Source: Bolinopsis microptera (taxonomy: Eukaryota > Ctenophora > Tentaculata > Lobata > Bolinopsidae). Taken from it: a stretch of DNA of 64,000 nt. Shown piece after piece: positions 20,660 to 32,200 of the stretch; positions within the stretch are counted from its first letter, which is position 1, and each line of letters opens with the position of its first letter. Position numbers and translations under genes: made by a program. The DNA is taken from NCBI RefSeq assembly GCF_026151205.1, contig NC_087075.1, positions 6,342,858 to 6,406,857 of the forward strand, in the 5' to 3' direction. Under the pieces are notes generated by a model, which saw nothing but the letters and a program-made list of their open reading frames with translations, ran no database searches and had not been told where the DNA came from.

Positions 20660-21841
20660 GTGCAATTACGTACTAACTCTAAGCAGTGCATTGTTGCGGC
20701 GTGAGACAAGCGCATTGACTTTGAGAGGATAAACGAATTATTAATTAAGCAAGCTGTTCGAAACGTTTAACTTGTTAACCCTTCAAGTTTTTACATGAAT
20801 AATGTATGTTTGTAAGTAGTATGTTTGTTTGCTGGGCACCTCAACGTTGTCTAATTGACCAGGAGAATGTCACCTAGAACGTGCGGCATCTTCCCGTATA
20901 TAATGTATTCATACATTATAATGTGTGAATTAGTAGACATCTTGGTTTAGTTGAGGGACTTTATGTTCGCTTCCCTGCAATTCAAAAGGCTGGGATGACA
21001 AATCAAATAAATTGATTCTAAAAAATTAATTATCATTTTTATTGTAGGAGTAGTTTTTTGGCTGAACCTGGTAACCTGGTAACCTGGTAACCAGGCATAT
21101 GTTACCAAAATGTGGCTGATTATATGGAAGTATGATAATATATAAGGCCAGTCGAGATATGTTTCAGTTACAAATTCAAGTGCTCAATTAATTTGGTAAA
21201 ATATTCCCCAATATAATTTATACACTGTAACACTGTAACACTATAAAGCACTGGTAAATCAAAATTATTAAATTAAGCCACAAAAAAAGCATTGTCAGGA
21301 CAATATAATCAGTTCAATGTTCATCGTATTTCACCTCCCTACTATAATAACGATCCAATCATCCAAGGATTTTTTCTCAGCAAGGACATGATCTAATGAT
21401 GCTTCTTTAAGTGCTTCACTAGGACCTCGTCAATCCGGTGCCGAATCCTCCCAGAACCTCCCATTGGTCTCGTAGTTTATCTAGTATCTTACTTGACACA
21501 ACCTGAACATATGATGTGATGATAATTGATATTGGAATACCTAGACATATTATCATGTAAACATGTAAAACTATTATTTTCTGTAATAAAACATTCAAAA
21601 GGTTGTAATACGATCCACAGTATTTCGAATTGTACCAACGAAGAGTATGATGGTGCACAGAAGTTTTAGAATTTTATAATTAATTAATTAATCTATATTA
21701 TAATTTAAACTTGACGAAATTTCCCCGGCAACGGGGACATAGAAGAAAAAACACCGAAAATCGACCTCAAAATGACCCTCTGGTGAAATCAAACCCAGCT
21801 CGCAAATGGAGTTGAAACCTCGCCATTTTTAGCAGGGTTGT
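20660..21841. other. non-coding, nothing recognised
   Basis: AT-rich with no supported exon. Confidence 0.4.
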
Positions 21842-21945
21842 AGAAAAAGGATAGGAATAGGCTATAGCATTCTTAGAATTTTGATTTAGGCTTTAGATTT
21901 TTTATAATTAACGTCGGAAGTGAGGTAAAATAACCGTTAGAATAA
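21842..21945. repeat. dispersed repeat, copy 2
   Basis: Homologous to the first ~110 bases of the window. Confidence 0.6.
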
Positions 21946-22085
21946 TGTCGTTTTTTAGCAAAGGTTTACTGCGCTGTTGCGTAGCAACGTTAAAATGCAC
22001 GTGCGCGAGCAAAAACATCTTAACTACGCGCGTTGTTATGCTGTATACTACGTCATAATTTCAAAACTAGCTCACATTTACGCTC

Positions 22086-22986
22086 ACGCTATGACTTATA
22101 TTCATAACTTTGGTTGTGATTGGTATTTTTTGATGCGGTAAAAAGTATCGTTTTGGGAATCCGAATACTAACAACGCTGTTGCCATTGTTAGATAAATTC
22201 CATTATGTCTACAGTATAACAGAGCTATATGATGAAGAGAAATTAAAACATAACTGATTTTTAAAATTTCCTCGAACAAAGCTTTGTCAAGAACACACGA
22301 TCCTAAGGATCCTAAGGATATCTTGGTGCTGTCAAGTCGGGGCAATATTGCAAAGAATCCCGTGTTCAAGGATTGTCTTCATAACTAGCTATTACTTACC
22401 TGAGGACCCCAGGCTATTATGTTCCTTAACATATAAGATAATAAAGATTTGGCGGAATGACAGGCTGAGCGCGGCCCAGTAAGCTATTACTTATTTTCAT
22501 AGCAATCAATTTTCATATAATAATTTCATATAATGATAATAATTTTGAATTAACGTTTTGTCAACCTACGTAAATATCCATTTATTAACCTATTTGATTT
22601 AGGATCTAAAGTCATTTGATAGATTATGTCATTTTACCAATTTCATTCAGCACAAATTTCCTTTTTTATTTATCACAATTCTTTCATACGTAAAAACTTC
22701 AATTTGAACAGATCTATCAAATGAGACGATGAGGGACCTGACATTTACCGAAATGATTCAAATGTGTAATTCATATATTTTCAGTGAAGCAGGGTTCGGG
22801 AACTAAAGCATATTTGTTGGATTGTTTGACCATTGACTAGCGATGACCGATAAATACCTATATATATTTATAACTTTGGTTGTGATTGAAATTTTTTGAT
22901 GCGGTAAAAAGTATTGTTTTGGGGCTATATGATGAAGAGAAATTAAAACATAACTGACGCTTAAAATTTCCTCGAACAAAGCTTTC
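22086..22986. repeat. duplicated segment
   Basis: ATAACTTTGGTTGTGATTG and the downstream block GCTATATGATGAAGAGAAAT through CCTCGAACAAAGCTTT occur at 22,090-22,285 and again in shortened form at 22,868-22,986, in direct orientation. This is an internal segmental duplication or two copies of one interspersed element. Confidence 0.65.
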
Positions 22987-23018
22987 GACTAGCGGCGGGT
23001 TTCTAGTTAATTATAATT

Positions 23019-23422
23019 TTATAACTGATTTAAATTATGATAAATCCACCACACGACTATTGACTCGGAAAAGTGGAGTATGTCCCAGGGATCAACATAC
23101 AGGGCATGTAATCCGCTCTTCAGTGATCGTTCCGTGCCTCTCAGTAGCTTAGAGAATAAGAGATGGTCTCCGCAAGAATACGTCCCCAAGTAGAGAATCC
23201 TCAAAGCAAAGTCAGAACACATCCCCGGGGATCAGAACATCTTTCCTACTTCCCCTACTTCCCCAGCCATTAGTTGCCTCTTGTAGACGTTTAGCTTTAG
23301 AAGTTCACCTCCAAACATATGGTTGCGGAATGAAGCACCCATTGTCGCCGTCTGGTGGTACTGTCCTATAGCTATTGTTCCTCCCATGGTCAGTTTTACG
23401 TCACCAGATGCTTCCTGTGCTA
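23019..23422 (-). CDS. possible pentraxin/ConA-like lectin exon
   Basis: After an acceptor (CCAATAGCACAG) the minus strand reads EASGDVKLTMGGTIAIGQY then FGGELLKLNVYKRQL. This resembles the GGxxxxGQxQ and FxGELxxVNxW core of pentraxin-type domains. An in-frame TGA at about 23,232 precedes a second open stretch in the same frame (CSDFALRILYLG... to about 23,019). Either the exon ends before the stop or the gene is decayed. No neighbouring exons of this gene were found, so the call is tentative. Confidence 0.4.
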
Positions 23423-24007
23423 TTGGCAAAATATAGTCTTAGTCTCAAACCCCCATGTTATGCAGACGTCACAGTCTAGTTGTCGAATTTCAACTATCGG
23501 TAAAGGTCCAATAAAACTACTAGTTGTTTAAATTGGCCGAAATTGCGAAAACTGAATTGTCTGAACGTCACGTGTCAGACATTGTATGACACGTGACACG
23601 TGACAGTGATTGTTGGGTGACCAGGATGCTGATATGTTAATTTCTGTGTAACAAAAATATGCCTCACCTCTCCACCGAATCCATTTAATCTAAAATATAA
23701 TTAATGACATTTACCCGCAGCGTATATATTATAGTATATGTAGTATATAGTAGTATTAGACACAAATACTTGGCGGGCTGCCAAATTAACTAGCTTTGAT
23801 TTGCCAATTTCAGAAGCAATTATAATTGTAATTATAATTATAAGCTCATAAGCTGGCTTTAAAATTATTATCACGCCTTATTTTTATCGGTCGACTTATA
23901 AAATATAATCTTAAGCTGGAATATTTCCGATTTCTGATATAATCGTCCTTGACAATCGTATATCGTATCATCATCAATCTTTATGATGTAAACAAATATT
24001 TTTTAAT

Positions 24008-24159
24008 ATGTTGGTCGGAGTAGTCGTGCTGTTTTTGTTGTGGACAGTTTTGCCCATCACCGCTTCAAATGTGGACCAGTGCGAGAGGTGTCAAGAGTTT
24101 CGATTACAAACTGATTATTGTGCACCACATGCAGGTACTATGTACGTTTACTGTCATTT

Positions 24160-24190
<31 letters not shown>

Positions 24191-25911
24191 CCCGTGGTAA
24201 ATTGTTTTAAATTGTAGCTTGCATTATGAGGATATCCTAATTTAATATTCAACTAGTCAATAGTTGAGTTACCCCAAGTTACCCCATTCTGGGACATGTT
24301 GAACTTTCGCTTTCGCTTTTTATGTGGTATTATTATTTCACTTTTACTTTCACTTTCACTTCACAGTGGTTCTGGGACACGTAAGACGTAGAGGGTGGTA
24401 CGACGAGGAATACAATTACTATAACGTCAATGTAAACCAGATCTTTAGAAGAAGGTAATGGTAATTATAGACCAATTAGTAATCAATATAACCGGGAAGT
24501 TACTGGAAAGTAATCAGGGCAATTGAGCCTTAATTCATGAGGTTATTACATTTATAACGATTTTGTTTACGATGACTGATGAGACACCACTTTAACCCTC
24601 GAGTAATTTTGTTTTGATGGATTTTATAGTCTCACAATCAATTATATTCTCAGGACAGTTGAATCATTTTTACTATCAGTTACCACCCCAGTTTCAAGAA
24701 CGGGCACTGTTCGTATTACCCCCAGTTACCCCCTAGTAACCACATAGTTACCACCTAGTAACCACCTATTTACCACCATGTTACCACCTAGTTACCACCT
24801 TGTTACCACCTAGTTACCAGCTAGTAACCACCTAGTTACCACCTTGTTAGTTGTTACCACCTAGTTACCACCTATTTACCACCTTGTTACCACCTAGTTA
24901 CCAGCTAGTTACCATTTAGTTACAATCTAGTTACCAGATAGTTACCACCCAGTTACTATCCAGTTACTATCCAGTTACCACCTAGTTACCACCTGGTTAC
25001 CACCTAGTTACCACCTAGTTACCATCCAGTTACTATCTAGTTACCACATAATTACCACCTAGTTACCATCCAGTTACTATCCAGTTACCACCTAGTTACC
25101 ACCTAGTTATCACCTAGTTACCACCTAGTTACCACCTAGTTACCACCTAGTTACTATCCAGTTACTATCCAGTTACCACCTAGTTACTATCCAGTTACCA
25201 CCTAGTTACCACCTAGCTACTATCCAGTTACCACCTAGTTACCACCTAGTTATCACCTAGTTACCACCTAGTTACCACCTAGTTGCTATCCAGTTACCAC
25301 CTAGTTACCACCTAGTTACCACCTAGTTACCACCTAGCTACTATCCAGTTACTATCCAGTTACCACCTAGTTACCACCTAGTTATCACCTAGTTACCACC
25401 TAGTTACCACCTAGTTACTATTCAGTTACCACCTAGTTACCACCTAGCTACTATCCAGTTACCACCTAGTTACCACCACAGTTTCAAGATTAAAACGGGC
25501 ACTGTTCGTATTGTGACCCCCCGAAAGTGTGGCAAAGAGCTAAAAGTCGGACAACTTTACATTTTGGGAATAGAAGTAAACCGAGAATTTGACTCAAACC
25601 CTCTACAAATCACCAGGTAATCTGAGAAAAAAAGACGATTTAAATTTCGGTTCGTTCATCGATGATATATAAAAAAATTCTATAACCTGTGACTCAGGTG
25701 CACCTTGGCAATGAAGTACAATGATGTCTCGTCTAACTTAAGGAATGCGATGGTGAGAAGGAGAATAGACTGCACGTGCGGTGTGTCTTCTTGTGGGCAT
25801 ACCACTTGTAACTCTGCTTTTCAGGTTAATTTCACTTTCACTTTCACTTTCACGTTCACTTTCACTTTCACTTTCACTTATTGTAACTCTGCTTTTCAGT
25901 TTAATCTTTGA
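24008..25911 (+). CDS. TIMP/NTR-like secreted protein
   Basis: Exons 24008-24134, 24367-24454, about 24654-24717 joined by frame to about 25513-25616, 25698-25824, and (if spliced) 25900-25911. The product begins with a strong signal peptide (MLVGVVVLFLLWTVLP). It then follows the tissue-inhibitor-of-metalloproteinase/NTR plan: CERCQEF...C, VVLGHV, YNYYNVNVNQIF, CGKELKVGQLYILGIE, and a Cys-rich end DCTCGVSSCGHTTCN comparable to GCxCxIxxC in TIMPs. Unlike classical TIMPs, residues precede the first Cys after the likely cleavage site. Exon 3 is interrupted by a 0.8-kb tandem array flanked by duplicated exon sequence. Function as a protease inhibitor is inference. Confidence 0.72.
24150..24192. 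repeat. (CTTTCA)n hexamer, TIMP intron 1
   Basis: CTTTCA/CACTTT hexamers follow the exon-1 donor. A second run (24,336-24,362) forms the pyrimidine tract before exon 2. Confidence 0.85.
24718..25512. repeat. 11-bp array inside TIMP exon 3
   Basis: About 65-70 copies of an 11-bp unit (AGTTACCACCT and AGTTACTATCC variants). The array is bracketed by two copies of the exon sequence CAGTTTCAAGA-ACGGGCACTGTTCGTATT: the left copy at about 24,690-24,717 and the right copy at about 25,482-25,512 with a 5-nt insertion. The unit itself matches exon sequence CAGTTACCACC at the left edge, so the array appears to have grown from the exon. Confidence 0.88.
25806..25899 (+). repeat. exon duplication forming a putative new 75-bp intron
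   Basis: TTGTAACTCTGCTTTTCAG (19 bp) occurs at 25,806-25,824 and 25,881-25,899. The first copy is followed by GTTAAT (donor) and the second ends in CTTTTCAG (acceptor). Between them is a CTTTCA hexamer array. Splicing from CAG/GTTAAT to TTTTCAG/TTTAAT removes 75 nt and restores one copy, ending in a stop at 25,911. Read-through is also open. Confidence 0.75.
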
Positions 25912-26162
25912 GGTGCAGTCTCTGTTTGAGTGGTATTGTTGCTTATTTTATTTCACGCTGGATCGAGGAAAGAAAAATGTTTTTTTTGCAGTATAAGATC
26001 GAAATTGCATAAGAATAATGTAAAATTACACAAAGCTCAGCTTATTATTTTGCGCTGTTAAATTGTATATTTATAATTGCATAACTTGGATAGTTTTAAG
26101 TTTTAATGGTTTCCTCCTTCTCCTAATATACCTAGTAAACAACCTTTTCATTGTGTTAAACT

Positions 26163-26532
26163 TTACAGATTTCTGTTACCTCGCTCCGCGACGCTAAGAT
26201 ACGTTCTCTTTGCCTTTCTACCACGTCCTTTTGTAGCCGCTATGTTGAACAAGGTTTGCTGGATATATAATCTATCGTCTAAAGATATTTGAATCTGACG
26301 ACGTAACACTAATTCAATATTTAATAGAATACTTTCTCCAGTATAGCGCAAAGTTTTATTTATGGTTTTAGTTGAAACCAAACTTAGTCCAGTGAAGAAA
26401 TATATTTTATATTTTATAAATTCCTTGCTTTTAAGGGTGCTGCTGGACGCTAGATTTTGAGGAAGTTTCAAGTTGTTATGGTGAAAAAATAAAGCCCGAG
26501 CGATCAGAGTTTCCTCCCATTGGTGAGACATT
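26163..26532 (-). CDS. hypothetical ORF downstream of an E-box array
   Basis: An ATG at 26,532 opens about 123 codons ending at 26,163. The peptide is basic, with KGRGRKAKRTYLS near its end, and has no domain that I know. The frame also runs back into the 16-bp array, so openness upstream carries no weight. Composition is plausible for a small protein, but without splice or homology support it may be chance. Confidence 0.25.
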
Positions 26533-26595
26533 GTATTAACGAAAAGGATCAAGGTTAAATCAGCTATAAGAAGATAAGACAATGTATAAGGGGCA

Positions 26596-26905
26596 CAAGT
26601 GTGTAATTGTACACGTGTGTAATTGTACACGTGTGTAATTGTACGCGTGTGTAATTGTACACGTGTGTAATTGTACACATGAGTAATTGTACACGTGTGT
26701 AACTGTACACGTGTGTAATTGTACACGTGTGTAATTGTACACGTGTGTAATTGTACACGTGTGTAATTGTACACGTGTGTAATTGTACACGTGTGTAATT
26801 GTACACGTGTGTAATTGTACACGTGTGTAATTGTACGCGTGTGTAATTGTACGCGTGTGTAATTGTACACGTGTGTAATTGTACACGTGTGTAATTGACA
26901 ATTGT
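26596..26905. repeat. 16-bp array carrying CACGTG E-boxes (~19 copies)
   Basis: The unit GTGTGTAATTGTACAC is repeated about 19 times. Most junctions give ACACGTGTG, so a palindromic CACGTG recurs every 16 bp. Some units have CGCGTG or CATGAG instead. Long minus-strand ORFs through it (His/Thr/Val/Gln/Tyr/Asn) are composition artefacts. Confidence 0.93.
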
Positions 26906-26993
26906 ACACGTCATGTGTACCATACTGTTCTCTTATTATTCTAATGTAGCACGTGTAGTGCGTATGTTGTATTAAAAGTATCGTCGGACCCAT

Positions 26994-28360
26994 CGTCTTA
27001 TCGTATACTATATATAGGGGGGGGGGGGGGGGGATGCACTTAGGGGGATGTGTAATGTGGTTATTTTGTTTAATTTTTGCGCAATACTGTTCAGTTATAC
27101 CATTTACAGCTGAATCTATTTCAGAGAACTACGAGATCGAGAAAAGAGAGCAATAAAAAACCATAATAATTTATTCTGTTCTGCTATCCTATACCTGGGG
27201 ATTGTATAACCTGTATGTTTACAAACACACGAACACATAAACAAACACCCGAATGAAGAAGTGGCGGAATGACAGCTGTGACCATGTTCCTAAGATGCGA
27301 CAATGTCGCCTAAAATGCGACAATGTCGCCTAAAATGCGACAATGTCCTGTAGGATGCCTATTTAACTTAATTAAAACTACATTGTTTATTTGATACGTG
27401 GTTATTAGGTACTGCTTTTCAGCTAATTTCTAAAACTGTGTTTTACACTTACAGTCAGAGGATATAAATTATAAAGAATCAAGCTAGAGGGTAATTTTAA
27501 TTTTCTTTTCAACTAAAACGATTGTATTTGTTGGTAATTATTGTTTCTCAGAAGAGCAAGGTTGCAGCGTGTGTAAAAAAAACTCGCTCAAACTTACACA
27601 GATTATCTGTCCTATTACCTATAACCACCATACGTATACTTTATGGAAAGTTTCAAGAAAATCGTACGGTATGATCCGACATAAACTATTGTCCGAATAA
27701 CCTATTTTCTGAGTCGGACAGATGTCGCTGTCGGACAGATGTCGCCCAATCGACGTTTTTGAGCACGTTTACAAATTTTTTTAGCTCAAATATTTCAGTG
27801 AATCGAAAAATTCGGGAAAATTTGGCCATGGAACTAGAGGGTAAAAAAGTGAGTTAAGTAGGACCCGATTTGTTAATTTTTACTTTAAATCTAGGAACAG
27901 TTATCGAATCTAATAAGCTTAACGGTGATTTTATTTCCACCCTCTTTCACATTAAGGGGATGTGACAAAAATGAGTATACACACGTTGAGTCTCATTAAA
28001 TTAATCAATCTTTTATGTAGTTAAAAGACAAACGATATACAATATCATTATGAACCGTACAAACTTAAAGTTTTCATAACATACTCTCAATCTGTTAGTG
28101 GTAATACTTAATGTTCTCAGGAAAATACCCGCACGGTGTCAATTTCAAATCTCATAATAAACAATAAAGAAAATGAGGTAATGGCCAATAAAATATAGTG
28201 TGAAAAGAAGTAAAACATCTTGTAACAAATTACTTAATTCAGAGTTTTAGTCCACGAAAAGTCTTAAATAGCCACGACAACAATACACAATAGTTCCTCC
28301 ATGAATGATCAACCTGATTCTTCTTGCTAACTATAAACTGTCTTTATTCCAGGTAACTTG
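26994..28360. other. non-coding with short repeats
   Basis: It contains a poly-G run (27,017-27,033) and three copies of AATGCGACAATGTCGCCTA (27,297-27,350). No exon was recognised. Confidence 0.45.
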
Positions 28361-28505
28361 GGGGGGGGGGGGGGGGGGTGTGTCAACCATATTAAAGTAT
28401 ATCAAAATGTAGGTTTTTTTCCGATTTTGACCCGGGGATATACTTTAATATACTTTAATATGGTTGCCCCCCCCCTCCCCCCCCCCCCCCTCCCCCCCCC
28501 CCCCC
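28361..28505. repeat. G-run/C-run foldback element
   Basis: A G-run, then CAACCATATTAAAGTATATC, then a spacer, then GATATACTTTAATATACTTT...GGTTG and a C-run of about 40 nt. The halves are complementary and form a 140-bp foldback just downstream of the F-box/WD40 stop codon. Confidence 0.65.
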
Positions 28506-28517
28506 AACTTTGTATTC

Positions 28518-29256
28518 TCAAGATTTGGTAAAGTCCCACAACTTGACAGTTTTATCGTAACTACCCGAAACTATCTTTAGATCGTTAAATTGTAGGCACG
28601 TGACGCCGTCAGTGTGTTCTCGCAGTGTTACCAGTCTCTTTCCGCTCTCTAGTGACCACACCTGTAACGTGGTTATCAGGGTTATTCTCATGCCAAAATA
28701 TCCAAAATATCCAAAATATCCAAAATATCCAAAATATCCAAAATATCCAAAATATCCAAAATTTAACCTGGATCATTTGATAAATTGATACATTTGGTCG
28801 TGTTTACAATTAATAAAGCTGGTATGTAGAAGAGGCAATATTATGCTTTTAGTGTTATCGTCACTACTTTAACAAGATTTCTTAGCGTTATCAATTTACA
28901 GTAATGGGACACAGCAGTTCTAAGACCGATTAGTGCATTTTTGTTTGATAAGTAGTTCTAGTCACTGCTAATCAGCTTACGAATTTTGACTGATTAAATT
29001 TTGCTTTTGTTACAATTTTTACGTTTGAGTTAGTAAGCTATGATGATTATATATGAATTTCACTTGCCACACCTGTATAAGTTTAAAGTGGTTATCGGGG
29101 TTACTCTCATGTGAAAATATCCAAAATATTACTTGTCAACTTTGCCTCTCTCGCAATTTCTACAAGGATTTTGTTTGAATAATGGTGTCAACAAGTCAAA
29201 CATTGAAATACAAATGTGTATCATATTGTATGTAGGATGTGGGGGGGGAGGGGGGG

Positions 29257-29287
<31 letters not shown>

Positions 29288-32200
29288 CTATTTACCTTGA
29301 TTGTTTTATCATCAGCAGCGCTAACAATCCTCCAGGTATCTGCTTGTAAACATCTCACAACACCAGTGTGTCCTTCAGCACTGGGCAGGAAAGGGAGACG
29401 TTACAGATGAAAACAAATATGGAACTCTTAAATCAGCTGAGAAAACTTGCGAATAAATTTGTCTGTCCAACAAGCTGTATTTCATTTCAACATACCTCGC
29501 CCAGTCGAGTGTTTGAATACACCTCTCACTTTTGATGTCCCAAACTTTTATTTGGGTATCTAAACTCCCAGATACTATCCGGGAATGGTCGAAGTGTATG
29601 CACGTGACAGCGTTGTTGTGACCAGATAGTGTCGCCAAACATTCTCCTGTATCAAAACTCCACACCTATCAAGGTGTTTATTACATAATAGCGGTATGAT
29701 TACATTAATTACTTATTAGTTATTCATCAATTTATTTTTAAAACTTTTTTGTAACTCGGTAAAAACGTTTTTATGTATGTTGAGACGAACCAAAAATCGT
29801 TCATATCCCATACAAACATAGAACATAATATTATCTTTAGACAGTAATTTAAGTAGAAGTGCCCCTAACATTCAAACAAAATCGGTGATTACAAACCTTA
29901 ATAGTGTTATCGCAGGAACCACTGACTATCTTGCTGCAATCAAACTGTACACTCAACACAGCTGCCAAATGTCCACGTAGAGTGGCTAGACATTCCCCAG
30001 TGCTCAGTCGCCATTTCTTTAGGGTGTGGTCGTAGGAACCACTAACTACAACCCCTAGACCTACCTGATTACAAGAATACAAACATGTTAGGAATGATAT
30101 ATGGAAATTTAACGGTGGACTAGTGACCACTCAGAGAATTATTCGAAGCCGCCATTTTATTTTAGGAAAACAACAACATGGTTGACTGCACGTTTTATGT
30201 TATGTTTTACTTTGCGGACGAAAACGCCGCGCAGTCATCCGATAAGATTGATTTAGTTTTTTCTCATAGTTTGCGGCGCGCGTTACAATTTACATTTTAT
30301 CCACTGTGACCGAATATTGTGCCCATCGTTGTCCAATTACTTTAGATCTGGGAGCAATGTCAAATTGCTAATTAGTGATTACCAATTAGTGATTGCTAAC
30401 AAAAATACAACCTGTAAACATCTGACTGTATGACTGTGGCCCACCATAGTTACAGTACATCTACTTCTTGACCATCCAACTCCTTCAGCAAGATCCCAAA
30501 CTTTAATCGTACAATCGCTTGAACCTAAAATAAAAATAAATATATATATATATGTGTGATACTAAAAATGTTGTGTACATAGTTAATGATAATATTTGTA
30601 AGTTAAGTTATATAGGATGTACTTCAGACTCTTTAAAGGTTAGATTTAGGAACCATAAATCCCACATTAAAACCCAAAGAAGGACTTGTGAACTTTCCTG
30701 CCATTTTATAGATAATGAGATTTTGCACAATCTTGACCGTACCACCACTAAGTTGTTTACCAGTACTTTAAGTAAGGACATTAATGTTTCGATTATAGAG
30801 CAAGTTGACGTTGGGAATTTTGAGCAATGTGCCCAGGATAGACTAAGTATATGTAAACAAAGGGAGAACTTTTGGCAAAACCAGCTTAAAACTTTAAAGC
30901 ACTTTGGAGGGATGAATGTTAGAGAAGAAAGATGATTTTTTTCTTGCATATTTTATTTTCTCACCTCTACCACTCATTTGGGATTTCCACCCACCATAAC
31001 TTGAATTGCTGAGTTACATAAATTTCTAAATTTTAAATTTCTTTTATTTGATTGATTGATGGATTGATATTTTGAATAAATTTACTAACATGTCTTTATA
31101 TCAGGATGACTGTAAAGGTACATTTTACCGACATTTGAAGTCAAGGCGTTGTTTTACTGATAGTTGTGGCTGACTAATAATATATATATATATATATAAA
31201 ATATCATTATTCAACCTTTCGTTGGTCAACCTTACTCGACGCTTCATAACATATATTCTAGAATATCTAAAAGATAAAATACAGTATCCTGTATCAAACA
31301 TTCGGAAAGTTTACACCACAACAAAACTAAATTCGATCAATATTAAAATTAAATTAAACTGTGAGAACTAACCGCTGACAAGTTGGTTATTATTGAGATG
31401 CAAGCACCTAACAGTGAAAACTTACCGCTGACAAGTTGGTTATTATTGAGATGCAAGCACCTAACAGTGAGAACTAACCGCTGACAAGTTGGTTATTATT
31501 GAGATGCAAGCACCTAACAGTGAGAACTTACCGCTGACAAGTTGGTTATTATTGAGATGCAAGCACCTAACAGTGAGAACTAACCGCTGACAAGTTGGTT
31601 ATTATTGAGATGCAAGCACCTAACAGTGAGAACTAACCGCTGACAAGTTGGTTATTATTGAGATGCAAGCACCTAACAGTGAGAACTAACCGCTGACAAG
31701 TTGGTTATTATTGAGATGCAAGCACCTAACAGTACCACTATGTCCTCTTAGTGTTAATCCGCCCCAGGGGGTGTTGGATCTGGTGCTCCATACTTTTATA
31801 GTCTTATCAGAACTACCACTAACAATTCTGAAGTCGTCGAACTGTACACATGTGATGCCCTGTGAAATGTCAATTTCGTATTTTGGGGATTATACAAAAT
31901 TGGATGTTGGTAAATTAATCATAATCATGTGATGCTTAGATGAAAACAGCAATGTTCAATAATCGCCATTGATTAGCTCGCTCTAAACTTACAATAAACC
32001 GTGTTAACATTCACCTGTGTATGTCCCTCAAACGTCCTCACGTAACAGTTACCAGTCAACCAGTTGTGTTGTAATTTGTACCTCTCTATGAACACTCGTC
32101 TCCAAGGTATATACCCGTACCGAGACTTGAATATCTCCAATTGTTTTGACGCTACCTGAATAATGTGTTTTATAAGCTGTGCTGTAAACATACAGATAGG

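Noticed and set aside
26163..26993. 276-aa ORF covering the 16-bp array
   Set aside because: Its N-terminal half is array translation. Only the last ~123 codons were kept, as a low-confidence ORF.
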